NCBI GenBank assembly: GCA_040905285.1
Contig: JBBDRV010000222.1
Location: forward strand, 1 to 17,497
Source of the DNA: JBBDRV01 sp040905285
Lineage (GTDB): Bacteria; Bacteroidota; Rhodothermia; Balneolales; Balneolaceae
DNA: 17,497 nucleotides
Direction: 5' to 3'
The notes under the pieces: generated by a model
Databases searched by the model: none
Told to the model about the DNA's origin: nothing
What the model saw: only the letters and a program-made list of their open reading frames with translations
Part shown: piece by piece, positions 8,424-15,174 of the stretch
Position numbering within the stretch: the stretch's first letter is position 1
Layout of the letters: each line of letters opens with the position of its first letter
Program-made: the position numbers and the translations under genes

Positions 8424-8452
8424 TTTAAAAACCTTCAGAAAGTGTATATTTA
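8424..8452 (+). promoter_or_regulatory. Weak candidate promoter of the site-2 protease/smpB operon
   Basis: TTTA (8424-8427), 17 bp, TATATTTA (8445-8452); an overlapping TATGTTTG at 8451-8458 matches TAnnTTTG exactly but has no -33 box. Spacing is short of the usual 18-19 and the leader would be about 160 bases. It is the best site I see in the gap before the operon. Confidence 0.25.
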
Positions 8453-8617
8453 TGTTTGTTGTACCGGACCTGTTCATTCAGACCGGATTACTCCAAAACC
8501 GGCCACCTTCAAAAAATTCACCGTATTTTTATTCGGGGATAGATCCCCGGCAGAGGCAGTGGAAGCTCCCGGCTGACAGGCCCCTGGTACGCAAAAACTA
8601 ATTTAAAAACCTGACCT

Positions 8618-9820
8618 TTGCCTTTTCCAGAATTTTCATCGCCTACAGAACAGGCATCTCCTGCCGAGCAACACCCGGAGACCTCCCCCCTTGATTCGAA
8701 GACCCTCTTTAAACACTCCCTGCTGTTTGTCCTTACATTTATTTGCGTCTCCTTTACGGGAATCCTCTGGGTCGGGCAGACGGCCGGTGCAGAGGGCATG
8801 CTGGATATGCTTCCGGAAGGAATCCTGTTTGCTTCCGTATTCCTGCTTTTTCTCGCCACTCATGAATTCGGTCATTACTTTGCAGCCCTCCGTCACAGGA
8901 TCAGTGTCACTCTGCCCTACTTCATTCCGGTCCCTTTCGGTATAGGCACTCTCGGGGCGGTGATCCGCATCAAAGAGAAGATCGAGGACACGAGGAAACT
9001 ATTTGATATAGGAATTGCCGGCCCCATCGCCGGATTCATCATCGCATTGTCAACGCTCATGTACGGATTCGCCACTCTGCCGGGACCGGAGTTTATCAGC
9101 AATTTCGATCACCATGACGAGGTGGTCGCCCATGTTGAAGACCACGGCTCTTATCCCGAATCCCCGCCCGGGGAATCTGACGGAATGCTGATGATGCTGG
9201 GAAATACCCTGCTGTATTCGTTCCTGGCTGGCTTTTTTGATAATGTCCCCCCCATGTGGGAAATGTATCACTTCCCGTTTCTGTTTGCCGGCTGGCTCGG
9301 GCTTTTTTTTACAGCCCTTAACCTGATGCCCGTCGGCCAGCTGGACGGAGGCCACATATTGTATTCACTGATCGGATTTCGCCGGCATCGCATCGTGGCC
9401 CGAATTACGTTCGGCCTGATTACAGCTCTTGCCGGCATTGAGGCAATCCCCTTCGTCTACACGGTATTACTTGAATGGCATGCAATGCTGGCTCCCCTGT
9501 CCATTTTTATCTGGGCACTTGTGCTTTACATGCTGATGCGGCGGGCTTTCCACAGCGAGCAAACATGGATTGCACCCGTCTGGGCTGTTTCCCTTATTAT
9601 ATCCGGCGCCTATCTTTTTCTTGCAGCCGACGGCATGCAACAGACAGGATCGCTCATTTGGCTCTTCTGGTCTTTTTTCCTGACTTACTTTGTAGGACTT
9701 GAGCATCCTCCGGCGCAGAATGAACAACATTTAACAAAAACCCGCAGGGTGCTTGGATGGTCGTCTATGGTAATTTTTGTACTTTGCATCTCACCGAATC
9801 CAATATATTTCTTAAATTAA
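8618..9820 (+). CDS. Site-2 protease family (M50) zinc metalloprotease
   Basis: A 400-residue multi-pass membrane protease. The HExxH zinc site is H82-E-F-G-H86 inside the second hydrophobic segment, followed by the conserved G-I-A-G-P (132-136). The third zinc ligand is in L242-D-G-G-H of a later helix, after the N-x-x-P-V-G-Q motif. These are the hallmarks of M50 enzymes, which cut within membranes, for example anti-sigma factors. A C-terminal E-H-P-P sequence (361-364) is typical of the Bacteroidota/plant EGY-like branch. The start is TTG at 8618: an in-frame stop lies at 8612-8614 and the next ATG (about residue 61) would delete the first membrane helix. The following gene begins 16 bases after the stop, so it heads an operon with the lipoprotein and smpB genes. 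The substrate is unknown. Confidence 0.85.
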   Translation: MPFPEFSSPTEQASPAEQHPETSPLDSKTLFKHSLLFVLTFICVSFTGILWVGQTAGAEGMLDMLPEGILFASVFLLFLATHEFGHYFAALRHRISVTLPYFIPVPFGIGTLGAVIRIKEKIEDTRKLFDIGIAGPIAGFIIALSTLMYGFATLPGPEFISNFDHHDEVVAHVEDHGSYPESPPGESDGMLMMLGNTLLYSFLAGFFDNVPPMWEMYHFPFLFAGWLGLFFTALNLMPVGQLDGGHILYSLIGFRRHRIVARITFGLITALAGIEAIPFVYTVLLEWHAMLAPLSIFIWALVLYMLMRRAFHSEQTWIAPVWAVSLIISGAYLFLAADGMQQTGSLIWLFWSFFLTYFVGLEHPPAQNEQHLTKTRRVLGWSSMVIFVLCISPNPIYFLN

Positions 9821-9836
9821 ACGTCACGTTCAGCAT

Positions 9837-10262
9837 ATGCTTCCAGCAGTCAAATGGGTCCTGGTTTTTATTTTTTTCACAGCCTGTTCCAGTGAAAACC
9901 CGGAGTTTCAAAATCTGAGTGAAAAAATCTCCTATCTCGTTGAAGATGACAGGTACGAAGAGGCCCTTGCCATACTTGATGAAGAAGATCGGGAAAAACC
10001 GGCTGTCCGGCGCCTTCTTGAAAAAACCCACCTGAATTACGGTCTGTACAATATGAATACCTTCAACCAGGATGAGATGCGGACACGAATGAATGAAGCC
10101 TTGCGGCAGTTTACCGAAGTTCTCAGGATCAATGCGGATAACGAAGTTGCCAAAAATCATATCAGCCAGATTCTCCGGGTCTATGAAACCATCCCCGACC
10201 GGCAGCCGGAAGAAGATGTCATTGAAAGACTTCGTGAAGTTGGAATAAATATTCAGGAATAA
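9837..10262 (+). CDS. Small predicted lipoprotein with TPR-like repeat
   Basis: A 141-residue protein with a hydrophobic export signal (residues 5-16) ending F-T-A-C17-S-S, a plausible lipoprotein site although Phe at -3 is not ideal. The mature part is helical: YLVEDDRYEEALAILDEEDREKPAVRRLLEKTHLNYGLY resembles one TPR, and the segment with ALRQFTEVLRINADNEVAKNHI (about 85-110) resembles a second. I do not recognise a named family. It lies 16 bases after the site-2 protease gene and 11 bases before smpB, so the three are probably co-transcribed. By context it is an envelope-anchored adaptor, but that is inference only. The start is the only ATG before the signal peptide. Confidence 0.75.
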   Translation: MLPAVKWVLVFIFFTACSSENPEFQNLSEKISYLVEDDRYEEALAILDEEDREKPAVRRLLEKTHLNYGLYNMNTFNQDEMRTRMNEALRQFTEVLRINADNEVAKNHISQILRVYETIPDRQPEEDVIERLREVGINIQE

Positions 10263-10273
10263 CCGGCATAAAA

Positions 10274-10753
10274 ATGAACAACAAGGACAAGAGCGGGCCT
10301 GTCACATTAAAAAACCGTAAAGCCAGGCATGAATATCGAGTCGAAGAGACATACGAGGCGGGGATCTCCCTCAGGGGCACCGAGGTAAAATCCCTCCGAG
10401 CGGGGAAAGCCAGTTTAAATGAAGCTTTTGCCTACATCCAGAACGGGGAGATCTGGATGAAGAACATGTACATCAAACCGTACGAACACGGTTCCTATAA
10501 CAACCATGACGAGCGTCGTGATCGGAAATTACTGCTCAACCGCCGGGAAATCCGGGAAATAGACAAAGCCATATCGCAAAAGGGCAAAACGATCGTGCCC
10601 CTGAAGCTGTATTTCAAAAAAGGCTATGCAAAACTCCTGATCGGGCTTGCCACAGGAAAGAAGAAATATGACAAGCGGGACGATATAAAGGACAAGGAGA
10701 TGCGAAGAGAACTGGACAGGAAAATAAAAGGCTCCTATAAAGTAAATCTATAG
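10274..10753 (+). CDS. smpB: SsrA-binding protein SmpB
   Basis: A 159-residue protein of normal length. SmpB binds the tRNA-like part of tmRNA and brings it to ribosomes stalled on broken messages (trans-translation). The sequence carries the expected blocks: N-terminal KNRKARHEY, ETYEAGISLRGTEVKSLR (the strongly conserved G-T-E-V-K-S-L), ASLNEAFAYI, the M-Y-I-x-P-Y segment, RRDRKLLLNRREI, TIVPLKLYFKKGYAK and a basic C-terminal tail with RDDIKDKEMRREL, which folds into a helix in the mRNA channel. It is the last gene of the operon that starts at 8618. The tmRNA gene itself is not in this window. Confidence 0.97.
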   Translation: MNNKDKSGPVTLKNRKARHEYRVEETYEAGISLRGTEVKSLRAGKASLNEAFAYIQNGEIWMKNMYIKPYEHGSYNNHDERRDRKLLLNRREIREIDKAISQKGKTIVPLKLYFKKGYAKLLIGLATGKKKYDKRDDIKDKEMRRELDRKIKGSYKVNL

Positions 10754-10791
10754 TAACGTAAGTCAATAGCAGGCAATTGTTCTTCCATCCT

Positions 10792-10830
10792 GTTCCTACG
10801 ACTTTTGAGGTCGTAGCGTTGTTACGGAAC
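10792..10830. repeat. REP-like imperfect palindrome
   Basis: Inner hairpin CTACGAC (10796-10802) / GTCGTAG (10810-10816) with a 7-base loop, and outer arms GTTC (10792-10795) / GAAC (10827-10830) enclosing an asymmetric tail. A second hairpin follows: ACCCT-GTAG (10872-10880) with CTGC-A-AGGGT (10896-10905). The shape resembles bacterial REP elements mobilised by RAYT (Y1) transposases, but one copy cannot prove that. A small RNA ending at the terminator at 10944 is the alternative. No ORF lies in 10754-10962. Confidence 0.4.
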
Positions 10831-10907
10831 GAGAAAGCGGGATTCCAATGTGTAAAAAGATCTCATGCGCAACCCTGTAGAGTAAGTCCGACAGACTGCA
10901 AGGGTAT

Positions 10908-10944
10908 AAAAAAAGCTGCTACAGGAACTGCAGCAACTTTTTTT
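10908..10944. terminator. Bidirectional intrinsic terminator between smpB and the DUF4168 gene
   Basis: Stem GCTGC (10915-10919) / GCAGC (10930-10934) with a run of seven A before it (10908-10914) and seven T after it (10938-10944). It therefore gives a hairpin plus U-run on both strands, serving the convergent smpB operon and the DUF4168 gene, which ends at 10963. Confidence 0.8.
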
Positions 10945-10962
10945 GAGTGATGAATTCGTCTG

Positions 10963-11460
10963 TTATTCGTCCATAAGTTCTTCCAGCCGCTCCATCAATT
11001 CCGGATGCTGCTGGAGACTCATAAATATTGCCTGATACCGCTCCACTTCCAGGCCTTTATCAGCAATTTCATTTCTGATCTCATCAGAGGCTTCTACTTC
11101 TATATCTCTCAATTTCGGCTGCATGAGCTCGATCGCCTGCTCTTCTTCACTGCTAATATCCACCTGGTCTGACATCTGGGGATTCTGCATGGCCATCATA
11201 ATCTGCTGAAACCGTTCAATATCCATCCCTTCATCCTCGATCACTGTCTGCATGTCGCCCTGGGCTTTCTCCTGGATTGGCTGGATTGCATCGGACGCCT
11301 CTACAAATGTCTCGAGTTCGTCGTCATCTATATCTTCCGGTGCAGGCACGTCCGGCATCTGCTGTTGCGGCTGTTGCGGCTGCTGCTGTTGTGCCAACAC
11401 CATTCCTGTACACACCAGCATGACAGTGATGCCGGCTACTATCGATTTCAAAAAATGCAT
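10963..11460 (-). CDS. DUF4168 domain-containing exported protein
   Basis: A 165-residue protein with a clear Sec signal peptide (hydrophobic residues about 6-21, likely cleavage after V-L-A23), a Gln/Pro-rich linker (24-38) and a helical DUF4168 domain. The domain consists of two similar units: an FVEA-type helix followed by DEGMDIERFQQIMMAMQ, and a second helix followed by DKGLEVERYQAIFMSLQ. The G-(M/L)-(D/E)-x-E-R-(F/Y)-Q core is shared by both and is typical of the family. DUF4168 proteins are periplasmic or outer-membrane associated, and their function is not known. The gene stands alone, facing smpB, and is closed by the terminator at 10908-10944. A promoter-like site lies at 11485-11514. 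Confidence 0.85.
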   Translation of the reverse strand: MHFLKSIVAGITVMLVCTGMVLAQQQQPQQPQQQMPDVPAPEDIDDDELETFVEASDAIQPIQEKAQGDMQTVIEDEGMDIERFQQIMMAMQNPQMSDQVDISSEEEQAIELMQPKLRDIEVEASDEIRNEIADKGLEVERYQAIFMSLQQHPELMERLEELMDE

Positions 11461-11484
11461 ATATGTAAAATTAAAGAGTTAAAA

Positions 11485-11514
11485 TAAATGTAAGTCTACA
11501 ACCGGGAATATAAA
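11485..11514 (-). promoter_or_regulatory. Candidate promoter of the DUF4168 gene
   Basis: On the minus strand TTTA (11514-11511), 18 bp, then TACATTTA (11492-11485), about 25 bases before the ATG at 11460. It has the same layout as the other promoter-like sites in this window. The rest of the stretch 11515-11680 is AT-rich and shows nothing I can name. Confidence 0.35.
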
Positions 11515-11680
11515 TATTTATTGCATTCTTGCCCGGTCTTTTATTTTGGATAATTATATAACATTTATTCCCGATTAAAGTAGTATAAAACGATGTAAAC
11601 GAATGTCATAAATGTTAAATTCCTGTATCGGTCCGTTTTCCGGAGCCGGCAGACATGACTGGAAAGGAGGGCCTGCGGTG

Positions 11681-11715
11681 AAAACAAAAAGCCGTTCCCT
11701 TTTAGAGGGAACGGC
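11681..11715 (-). terminator. Intrinsic terminator of rnpB
   Basis: Perfect 10-bp stem GCCGTTCCCT (11691-11700) / AGGGAACGGC (11706-11715) with a 5-base loop. On the minus strand it is followed by TTTTTGTTTT (11690-11681). It lies 23 bases after the 3' end of the RNase P RNA. Confidence 0.9.
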
Positions 11716-11738
11716 CTGAACATGAATAGCGACAATAT

Positions 11739-12156
11739 TGTGGTTACCTGTAAGCCGAATTCTGTATCCCGGCACGCCGGGACGGCAATCATTTATCTGG
11801 GCCCCGGATCACTCCGAAGCTCGAGCGTTCTACCCGACTGTATAGTGACGGACCGCACACAGTCTGCATGAACTTGCACCCCGTGAGGTTTACACTGCCC
11901 CCGTCATCACTGACGGAGCGGTGAGCCCTTACCTCACCTTTTCACCCTTACTGTCTATGTATATTGACAGCGGTCTGTTTTCTGTTGCACTGTCTGTCCC
12001 CGGCGACAAAGTCCCAGGGCCTTCCGGTTAGGAAGCACGGTGTCCGTTGGTGTTCGGACTTTCCTCCCTGCGCCCAACTCCCCGTATGCCGATTGATTCA
12101 GTAACTGTCACCGGAATACAGGGAGTTGGGTGCAGAGCGATTACCCGGTAACCACA
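11739..12156 (-). ncRNA. rnpB: RNase P RNA (bacterial type A)
   Basis: The catalytic RNA of RNase P, which trims tRNA 5' ends. On the minus strand I see the universal 5' P4 segment GAGGAAAGTCC (about 12066-12056), GGTGAGGTAAGGGCTCACC, GTAAACCTCACGGGGTGCAAG-like and AGATAAATGATTGCC-like core blocks, and the 3' P4 partner ACAGAATTCGGCTTA. The ends are set by a perfect 10-bp P1 helix: TGTGGTTACC (12156-12147) with GGTAACCACA (11748-11739). P3 is a perfect 10-bp stem, CCCAACTCCC / GGGAGTTGGG. The length of about 418 nt is normal. It lies downstream of the nif3 operon on the same strand, has its own terminator and a possible -7 box directly upstream. Confidence 0.96.
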
Positions 12157-12161
12157 CACAT

Positions 12162-12169
12162 TAAATGTA
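12162..12169 (-). promoter_or_regulatory. Possible -7 box of rnpB
   Basis: TACATTTA on the minus strand, identical to the box before the DUF4168 gene, ending six bases before the first base of P1 (12156). No TTTG is found 18-19 bp upstream, so only half the promoter is recognisable. Confidence 0.35.
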
Positions 12170-12341
12170 ACGAATTTGCGTTTGATTTCGCATACCTGAA
12201 AGCCGGAAAAGACAGCCCTGTACAAAGGCTGGCCGTCCTCGCCTGCCGCCCCGGCTGCAGGTGCTTGAGCCAGCCCGCTGACTGGTGCCGGCAGCATGGT
12301 CAGAAGGCTTGATTTGATGGATTGACAGCCGGCACTCACCA

Positions 12342-12369
12342 TGGAGCAAGAGTAGTGGAGCAAGAGTAT
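12342..12369. repeat. Near-perfect tandem duplication of a 14-base unit
   Basis: TGGAGCAAGAGTA(G/T) occurs twice in tandem, at 12342-12355 and 12356-12369, in the gap between rnpB and the CT398-like gene. It is probably a slippage product. Confidence 0.65.
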
Positions 12370-12386
12370 AAAAGAAGATTAAACAG

Positions 12387-12405
12387 AAAAAGGCTGCACC
12401 GCAGG
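12387..12405 (-). terminator. Weak candidate terminator of the nif3 operon
   Basis: On the minus strand CTGC-GGT-GCAG is followed by CCTTTTTCTG, seven bases after the stop of the CT398-like gene. The stem has only four pairs, so read-through toward rnpB is possible. Confidence 0.3.
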
Positions 12406-12411
12406 AAGGGA

Positions 12412-13146
12412 TCAGATATTCATCTCCTCTTTCGCATTTTTAAAGAATTCCGGATCAACCACAATCCGGCCACTGTTTTCATCGATGATGATCTTGTTTT
12501 TTCTTCGGACTTCAACCTGTGTCTGGGGGGGAAGAGCCATGCCCAAAGCCGCTCCCTTCTCCATCGCCACCACGGCGATGCCGTTATTCAACCCGTTGCG
12601 CAGCCGTTTGTAACTTCGCACATAACGCTTGTCGAGCTCCTTCTCCATTTTGTCCCGCTTTTCAAGAAGCGCATCCTCTTCACTTTTGGTCGCTTCGACC
12701 ACTTTGTCGAGGTTCTTTTTCTTTTCATCGTGAAGTTTCTGAACCTCGTCAAGCTTTTCCGTGACTACAGCCAATTCAGGCTCGATCTCTTCCTGACGTT
12801 TCAGGATTTCTTCAATTCTGGAATTGGCATTTTCAACCAGCTGTTTCTGAGCTTCTATCTCTTTCGTCAAGGCATCATATTCGCGGTTATTCCGAACAGA
12901 TAACTGCTGATCTTCATACTTTTCATTCTTCTCCTTCGCATCTGAAATTTCCAGTTCGAGACTTTTGGCTTCCAGTTCAAGATCCTTCTTTTCCTGTTCG
13001 AGCTGTTCCGCCTTAACCCTGTGCCGCGTGATATCCGTCTCAATATCGAGAACCTCTTCAGGTAAATCCCCTCTGAGTTGCTTTAACTCATCAATCCTGG
13101 TGTCTATGTACTGCAGATTTGCTAATTTTTGGAGTACTTCTTCCAT
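12412..13146 (-). CDS. CT398-like coiled-coil protein with a degenerate C4 zinc ribbon
   Basis: A 244-residue protein. Residues about 1-175 are a long charged coiled coil containing V-R-N-N-R-E-Y-D-A-L (84-93), the signature turn of the CT398 / zf-RING_7 family. The C-terminus matches the family's zinc ribbon in outline (GIAVVAMEKG, then L-P-P-Q at 205-208, KIIIDENSGRIVVDPEFF), but all four cysteines are gone. The expected CxxC before P-P-Q is G198-A-A-L201, and the expected CxxC before G-R-I is D222-E-N-S225. The whole protein contains no cysteine, so it cannot bind zinc in the usual way. Family members are linked to flagella, secretion or RNA processes in scattered reports, with no settled function. 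It starts 12 bases after the nif3 stop (same operon), a pairing conserved in many bacteria. Confidence 0.85.
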   Translation of the reverse strand: MEEVLQKLANLQYIDTRIDELKQLRGDLPEEVLDIETDITRHRVKAEQLEQEKKDLELEAKSLELEISDAKEKNEKYEDQQLSVRNNREYDALTKEIEAQKQLVENANSRIEEILKRQEEIEPELAVVTEKLDEVQKLHDEKKKNLDKVVEATKSEEDALLEKRDKMEKELDKRYVRSYKRLRNGLNNGIAVVAMEKGAALGMALPPQTQVEVRRKNKIIIDENSGRIVVDPEFFKNAKEEMNI

Positions 13147-13158
13147 GTTCGATTTTTG

Positions 13159-14214
13159 TTATTCTATGGTTTTATTTTCAAATTCGGTTGAATAAATCCG
13201 TACTGGATTCGTCACTACCTTGGTGGCCAGGATCTCCAACTCTTCAAATCCTTCCGACAGCTCTTTTCGAATGGCCTCCACAACCGGAAACTCACTCTCG
13301 TAATGACCTACATCGACAAGTAAAAAGTTCTTTTTTTCAGTAAAATATTCATGGTATTTGATGTCGGCAGTCAGGTAAGCATCCGCTCCGGCTGCGACAG
13401 CCGCATCTTTAAGGAAAACACCCGCCCCGCCGCAAACGGCGACCCTGCGCACCCGGTCGGCATTCCCGGAAAATTTTATCGCAGATATATCCAGTGCCCT
13501 ACACACCAGGTGCAGGAATTCTTTTTTGAGGATACCGTCATCAGGGTAAGAACCCATCACTCCCATGCCAAAATTACTGGACGGATTGTCCATTTTAAGC
13601 ACCTGAAATGATCCTTTTTTCAGCAGGCCCTCACGTTCAAGCGTCTTCTTCAACGTATCCACATTCTGGGCATCCATGATAGCCTCAAAACACTTTAAGC
13701 CCTCTTTTCTCCCATCCACCGTGAAAAAATGGGCCTCTTCGGCGGAGTAATAGTTGAGAAGCTTCAATACGGCTTCGGAATCTTCAAAAGCCGTGGTAAG
13801 GGTGATTTTGCGGCTAACGGAATAATTCCGCTCAAGGAACTGCAGGTTATCAAGTCCCAGATTGTTGGCCAGCACAAAAGAGACTCCGTCCAGTGCCGCA
13901 TCCAGGTTCGTATGAGCCGTAAACAGCGCAATGTTGTTTCGGATCAGTTTGTAGAGAATTCTGCCCTGTTCATTTTCAGGATTAATGCGGCTGATTTTTT
14001 GAAAGATAAGGGGATGGTGGGAAACGATCAGCTGGCAGCCTTTGCTGACAGCCTCGTCAACAATTTTTTCAGTTACATCAAGACAGACCAGTATGCGCTC
14101 AACTTCCTGCTGCTGGTCTCCCACAAGCAAACCGACATTATCATAATCCATCTTTATTTTAGGGGGCGCCCACTGATGCATGAAGTTGGTGATATGCCGG
14201 ACCAGAATCTTCAA
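13159..14214 (-). CDS. Nif3-like dinuclear metal-centre hexameric protein
   Basis: A 351-residue protein of the long Nif3/YqfO type: two conserved halves around a PII/CutA-like insertion (about 130-240). Metal-site residues are visible: S-H66-H67-P-L-I-F, H101-T-N-L-D105, and H304-Y-E-S-E308, with DNVGLLVG near the start and TADIKYHEY before the last site. Proteins of this family form toroidal hexamers with a two-metal centre; proposed roles include a hydrolase (GTP cyclohydrolase I type 2-like) but the physiological reaction is not settled. The start is TTG at 14214: no ATG is available before the conserved N-terminus, and GGGAGG lies about 10 bases upstream, one of the few Shine-Dalgarno-like sites here. 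It is the first gene of the operon with the CT398-like gene. Confidence 0.9.
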   Translation of the reverse strand: MKILVRHITNFMHQWAPPKIKMDYDNVGLLVGDQQQEVERILVCLDVTEKIVDEAVSKGCQLIVSHHPLIFQKISRINPENEQGRILYKLIRNNIALFTAHTNLDAALDGVSFVLANNLGLDNLQFLERNYSVSRKITLTTAFEDSEAVLKLLNYYSAEEAHFFTVDGRKEGLKCFEAIMDAQNVDTLKKTLEREGLLKKGSFQVLKMDNPSSNFGMGVMGSYPDDGILKKEFLHLVCRALDISAIKFSGNADRVRRVAVCGGAGVFLKDAAVAAGADAYLTADIKYHEYFTEKKNFLLVDVGHYESEFPVVEAIRKELSEGFEELEILATKVVTNPVRIYSTEFENKTIE

Positions 14215-14329
14215 GCGCTCAGCCCCTCCCGCCGTGTTGGATGACTGAGTATTCCGGCCGTGAAGCCACCTGTTTTATGCCACAGGATCTGGAAAGCATC
14301 GGATGTGATTTTGTTTTTTTCACAGAAAT

Positions 14330-14359
14330 CAAAAATACGATTTATTTCACTCATACAAA
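14330..14359 (-). promoter_or_regulatory. Candidate promoter of the nif3 operon
   Basis: On the minus strand TTTG (14359-14356), 18 bp, then TATTTTTG (14337-14330), a full match to TAnnTTTG. It is the best promoter match in the window. The leader would be about 110 bases. It overlaps the candidate yggS promoter on the other strand. Confidence 0.5.
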
Positions 14360-14371
14360 AGAGTATTTTCA
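14341..14371 (+). promoter_or_regulatory. Candidate promoter of yggS
   Basis: TTTA (14341-14344), 19 bp, TATTTTCA (14364-14371), about 65 bases before the ATG at 14437. It interlocks with the nif3 promoter (14330-14359), so the two polymerases would compete for the same DNA. Confidence 0.35.
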
Positions 14372-14436
14372 GACAGAAGTATATCCCATACATGTGATTC
14401 TCCGCGGATCCGTACCGTTTCATTTAAAATTTTTCC

Positions 14437-15168
14437 ATGACCACCATATCTGCTCCAGACATGAATAATCCTATCTGTAACAATCTCCGGCGTATAAATG
14501 AGCGAATTCAGGAGGCATGCCGAAAAGCCGGACGGGATCCGTCCGGTATCATCCTGGTTGCAGTAAGTAAAACAAAGCCGGTAAGCGACGTCCTACAGGC
14601 TATAAACTGTGGACAATTCCACTTTGGTGAAAACAGGGCCAGGGAATTGCAGGAAAAAATGGGGCTGGTGAAACAGGAAGGGGTCGCCTGGCACTTTGTC
14701 GGCCCGATGCAAACCAATAAAATCAAATTTATGGTTGACCATGTAGACTGGATTCAATCCATCTACAAGAAAAAATACCTGGATGAGATCGAAAAGCGGG
14801 TTGCAGGCACAGGTCGAACGATCAATACGCTTGTTCAGGTCAATATCAGCAAAGAGGACCAGAAAACGGGCTGCCATCCACGGGACGTGCCGGATATACT
14901 GAAACACGCGCAGTCCCTCGAACACATTCGTGTGCGGGGAGTCATGGGGATGGCTGCCCATACTGATAACACAAAGGAGATCCGGGACGAATTCAAACTA
15001 TTAAAGGCTGTTTTTGAAGACAACCTTCACCTGAACGGGGGTGCCGTCGACATGCAGCATATCTCGATGGGCATGTCCCATGATCTTGATATAGCCGTTG
15101 AGGAAGGATCAACCATGGTCAGGATCGGCACAGCCATTTTCGGTGAACGGGATTACGGGAATTCCTGA
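14437..15168 (+). CDS. YggS/PLPBP family pyridoxal-phosphate homeostasis protein
   Basis: A 243-residue single-domain TIM-barrel protein that binds pyridoxal 5'-phosphate and helps balance vitamin B6 vitamers and amino-acid pools; it is not an enzyme with a known reaction. The PLP lysine is K45 in L-V-A-V-S-K-T-K-P. Other family motifs are HFGENRARELQEK, WHFVGPMQTNKIKF, VQVNISKEDQKTGC, a RGVMGMAAHTD strand, ISMGMSHDLDIAVEEGSTMVRIGTAIFG near the C-terminus (phosphate binding). An in-frame ATG at 14461 would give 235 residues, closer to the usual family length, and begins MNNPICNNLRRI; neither start has a ribosome-binding site. It is followed after 128 bases by the DivIVA gene, an order that recalls the ylmE ... 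divIVA cluster of Gram-positive bacteria. Confidence 0.93.
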   Translation: MTTISAPDMNNPICNNLRRINERIQEACRKAGRDPSGIILVAVSKTKPVSDVLQAINCGQFHFGENRARELQEKMGLVKQEGVAWHFVGPMQTNKIKFMVDHVDWIQSIYKKKYLDEIEKRVAGTGRTINTLVQVNISKEDQKTGCHPRDVPDILKHAQSLEHIRVRGVMGMAAHTDNTKEIRDEFKLLKAVFEDNLHLNGGAVDMQHISMGMSHDLDIAVEEGSTMVRIGTAIFGERDYGNS

Positions 15169-15174
15169 TATCAT

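Noticed and set aside
8238..8576. 112-codon plus-strand frame across the gap before the site-2 protease
   Set aside because: It starts inside the SirB1-like gene on the opposite strand, has no recognisable domain and a composition typical of non-coding AT-rich DNA.
10754..10962. A tmRNA gene next to smpB
   Set aside because: The gap is only 209 bases, and I see neither the tRNA-like ends with CCA nor a tag reading frame.
11565..11792. 75-codon minus-strand frame
   Set aside because: It overlaps the 3' end and terminator of rnpB, so it is not a separate gene.
12322..12903. 193-codon plus-strand frame
   Set aside because: It is antisense to the CT398-like gene, whose coiled coil and family motifs are clear. 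The Phe/Leu-rich product is what antisense of Lys/Glu-rich coding sequence gives.
13729..14244. 171-codon plus-strand frame
   Set aside because: It is antisense to nif3, which has all its metal-site motifs.
14211..14423. 70-codon minus-strand frame directly before nif3, overlapping its start
   Set aside because: It runs through the best promoter match in the window (14330-14359), so a nif3 transcript would not contain its start. The product matches no family I know and has no ribosome-binding site.
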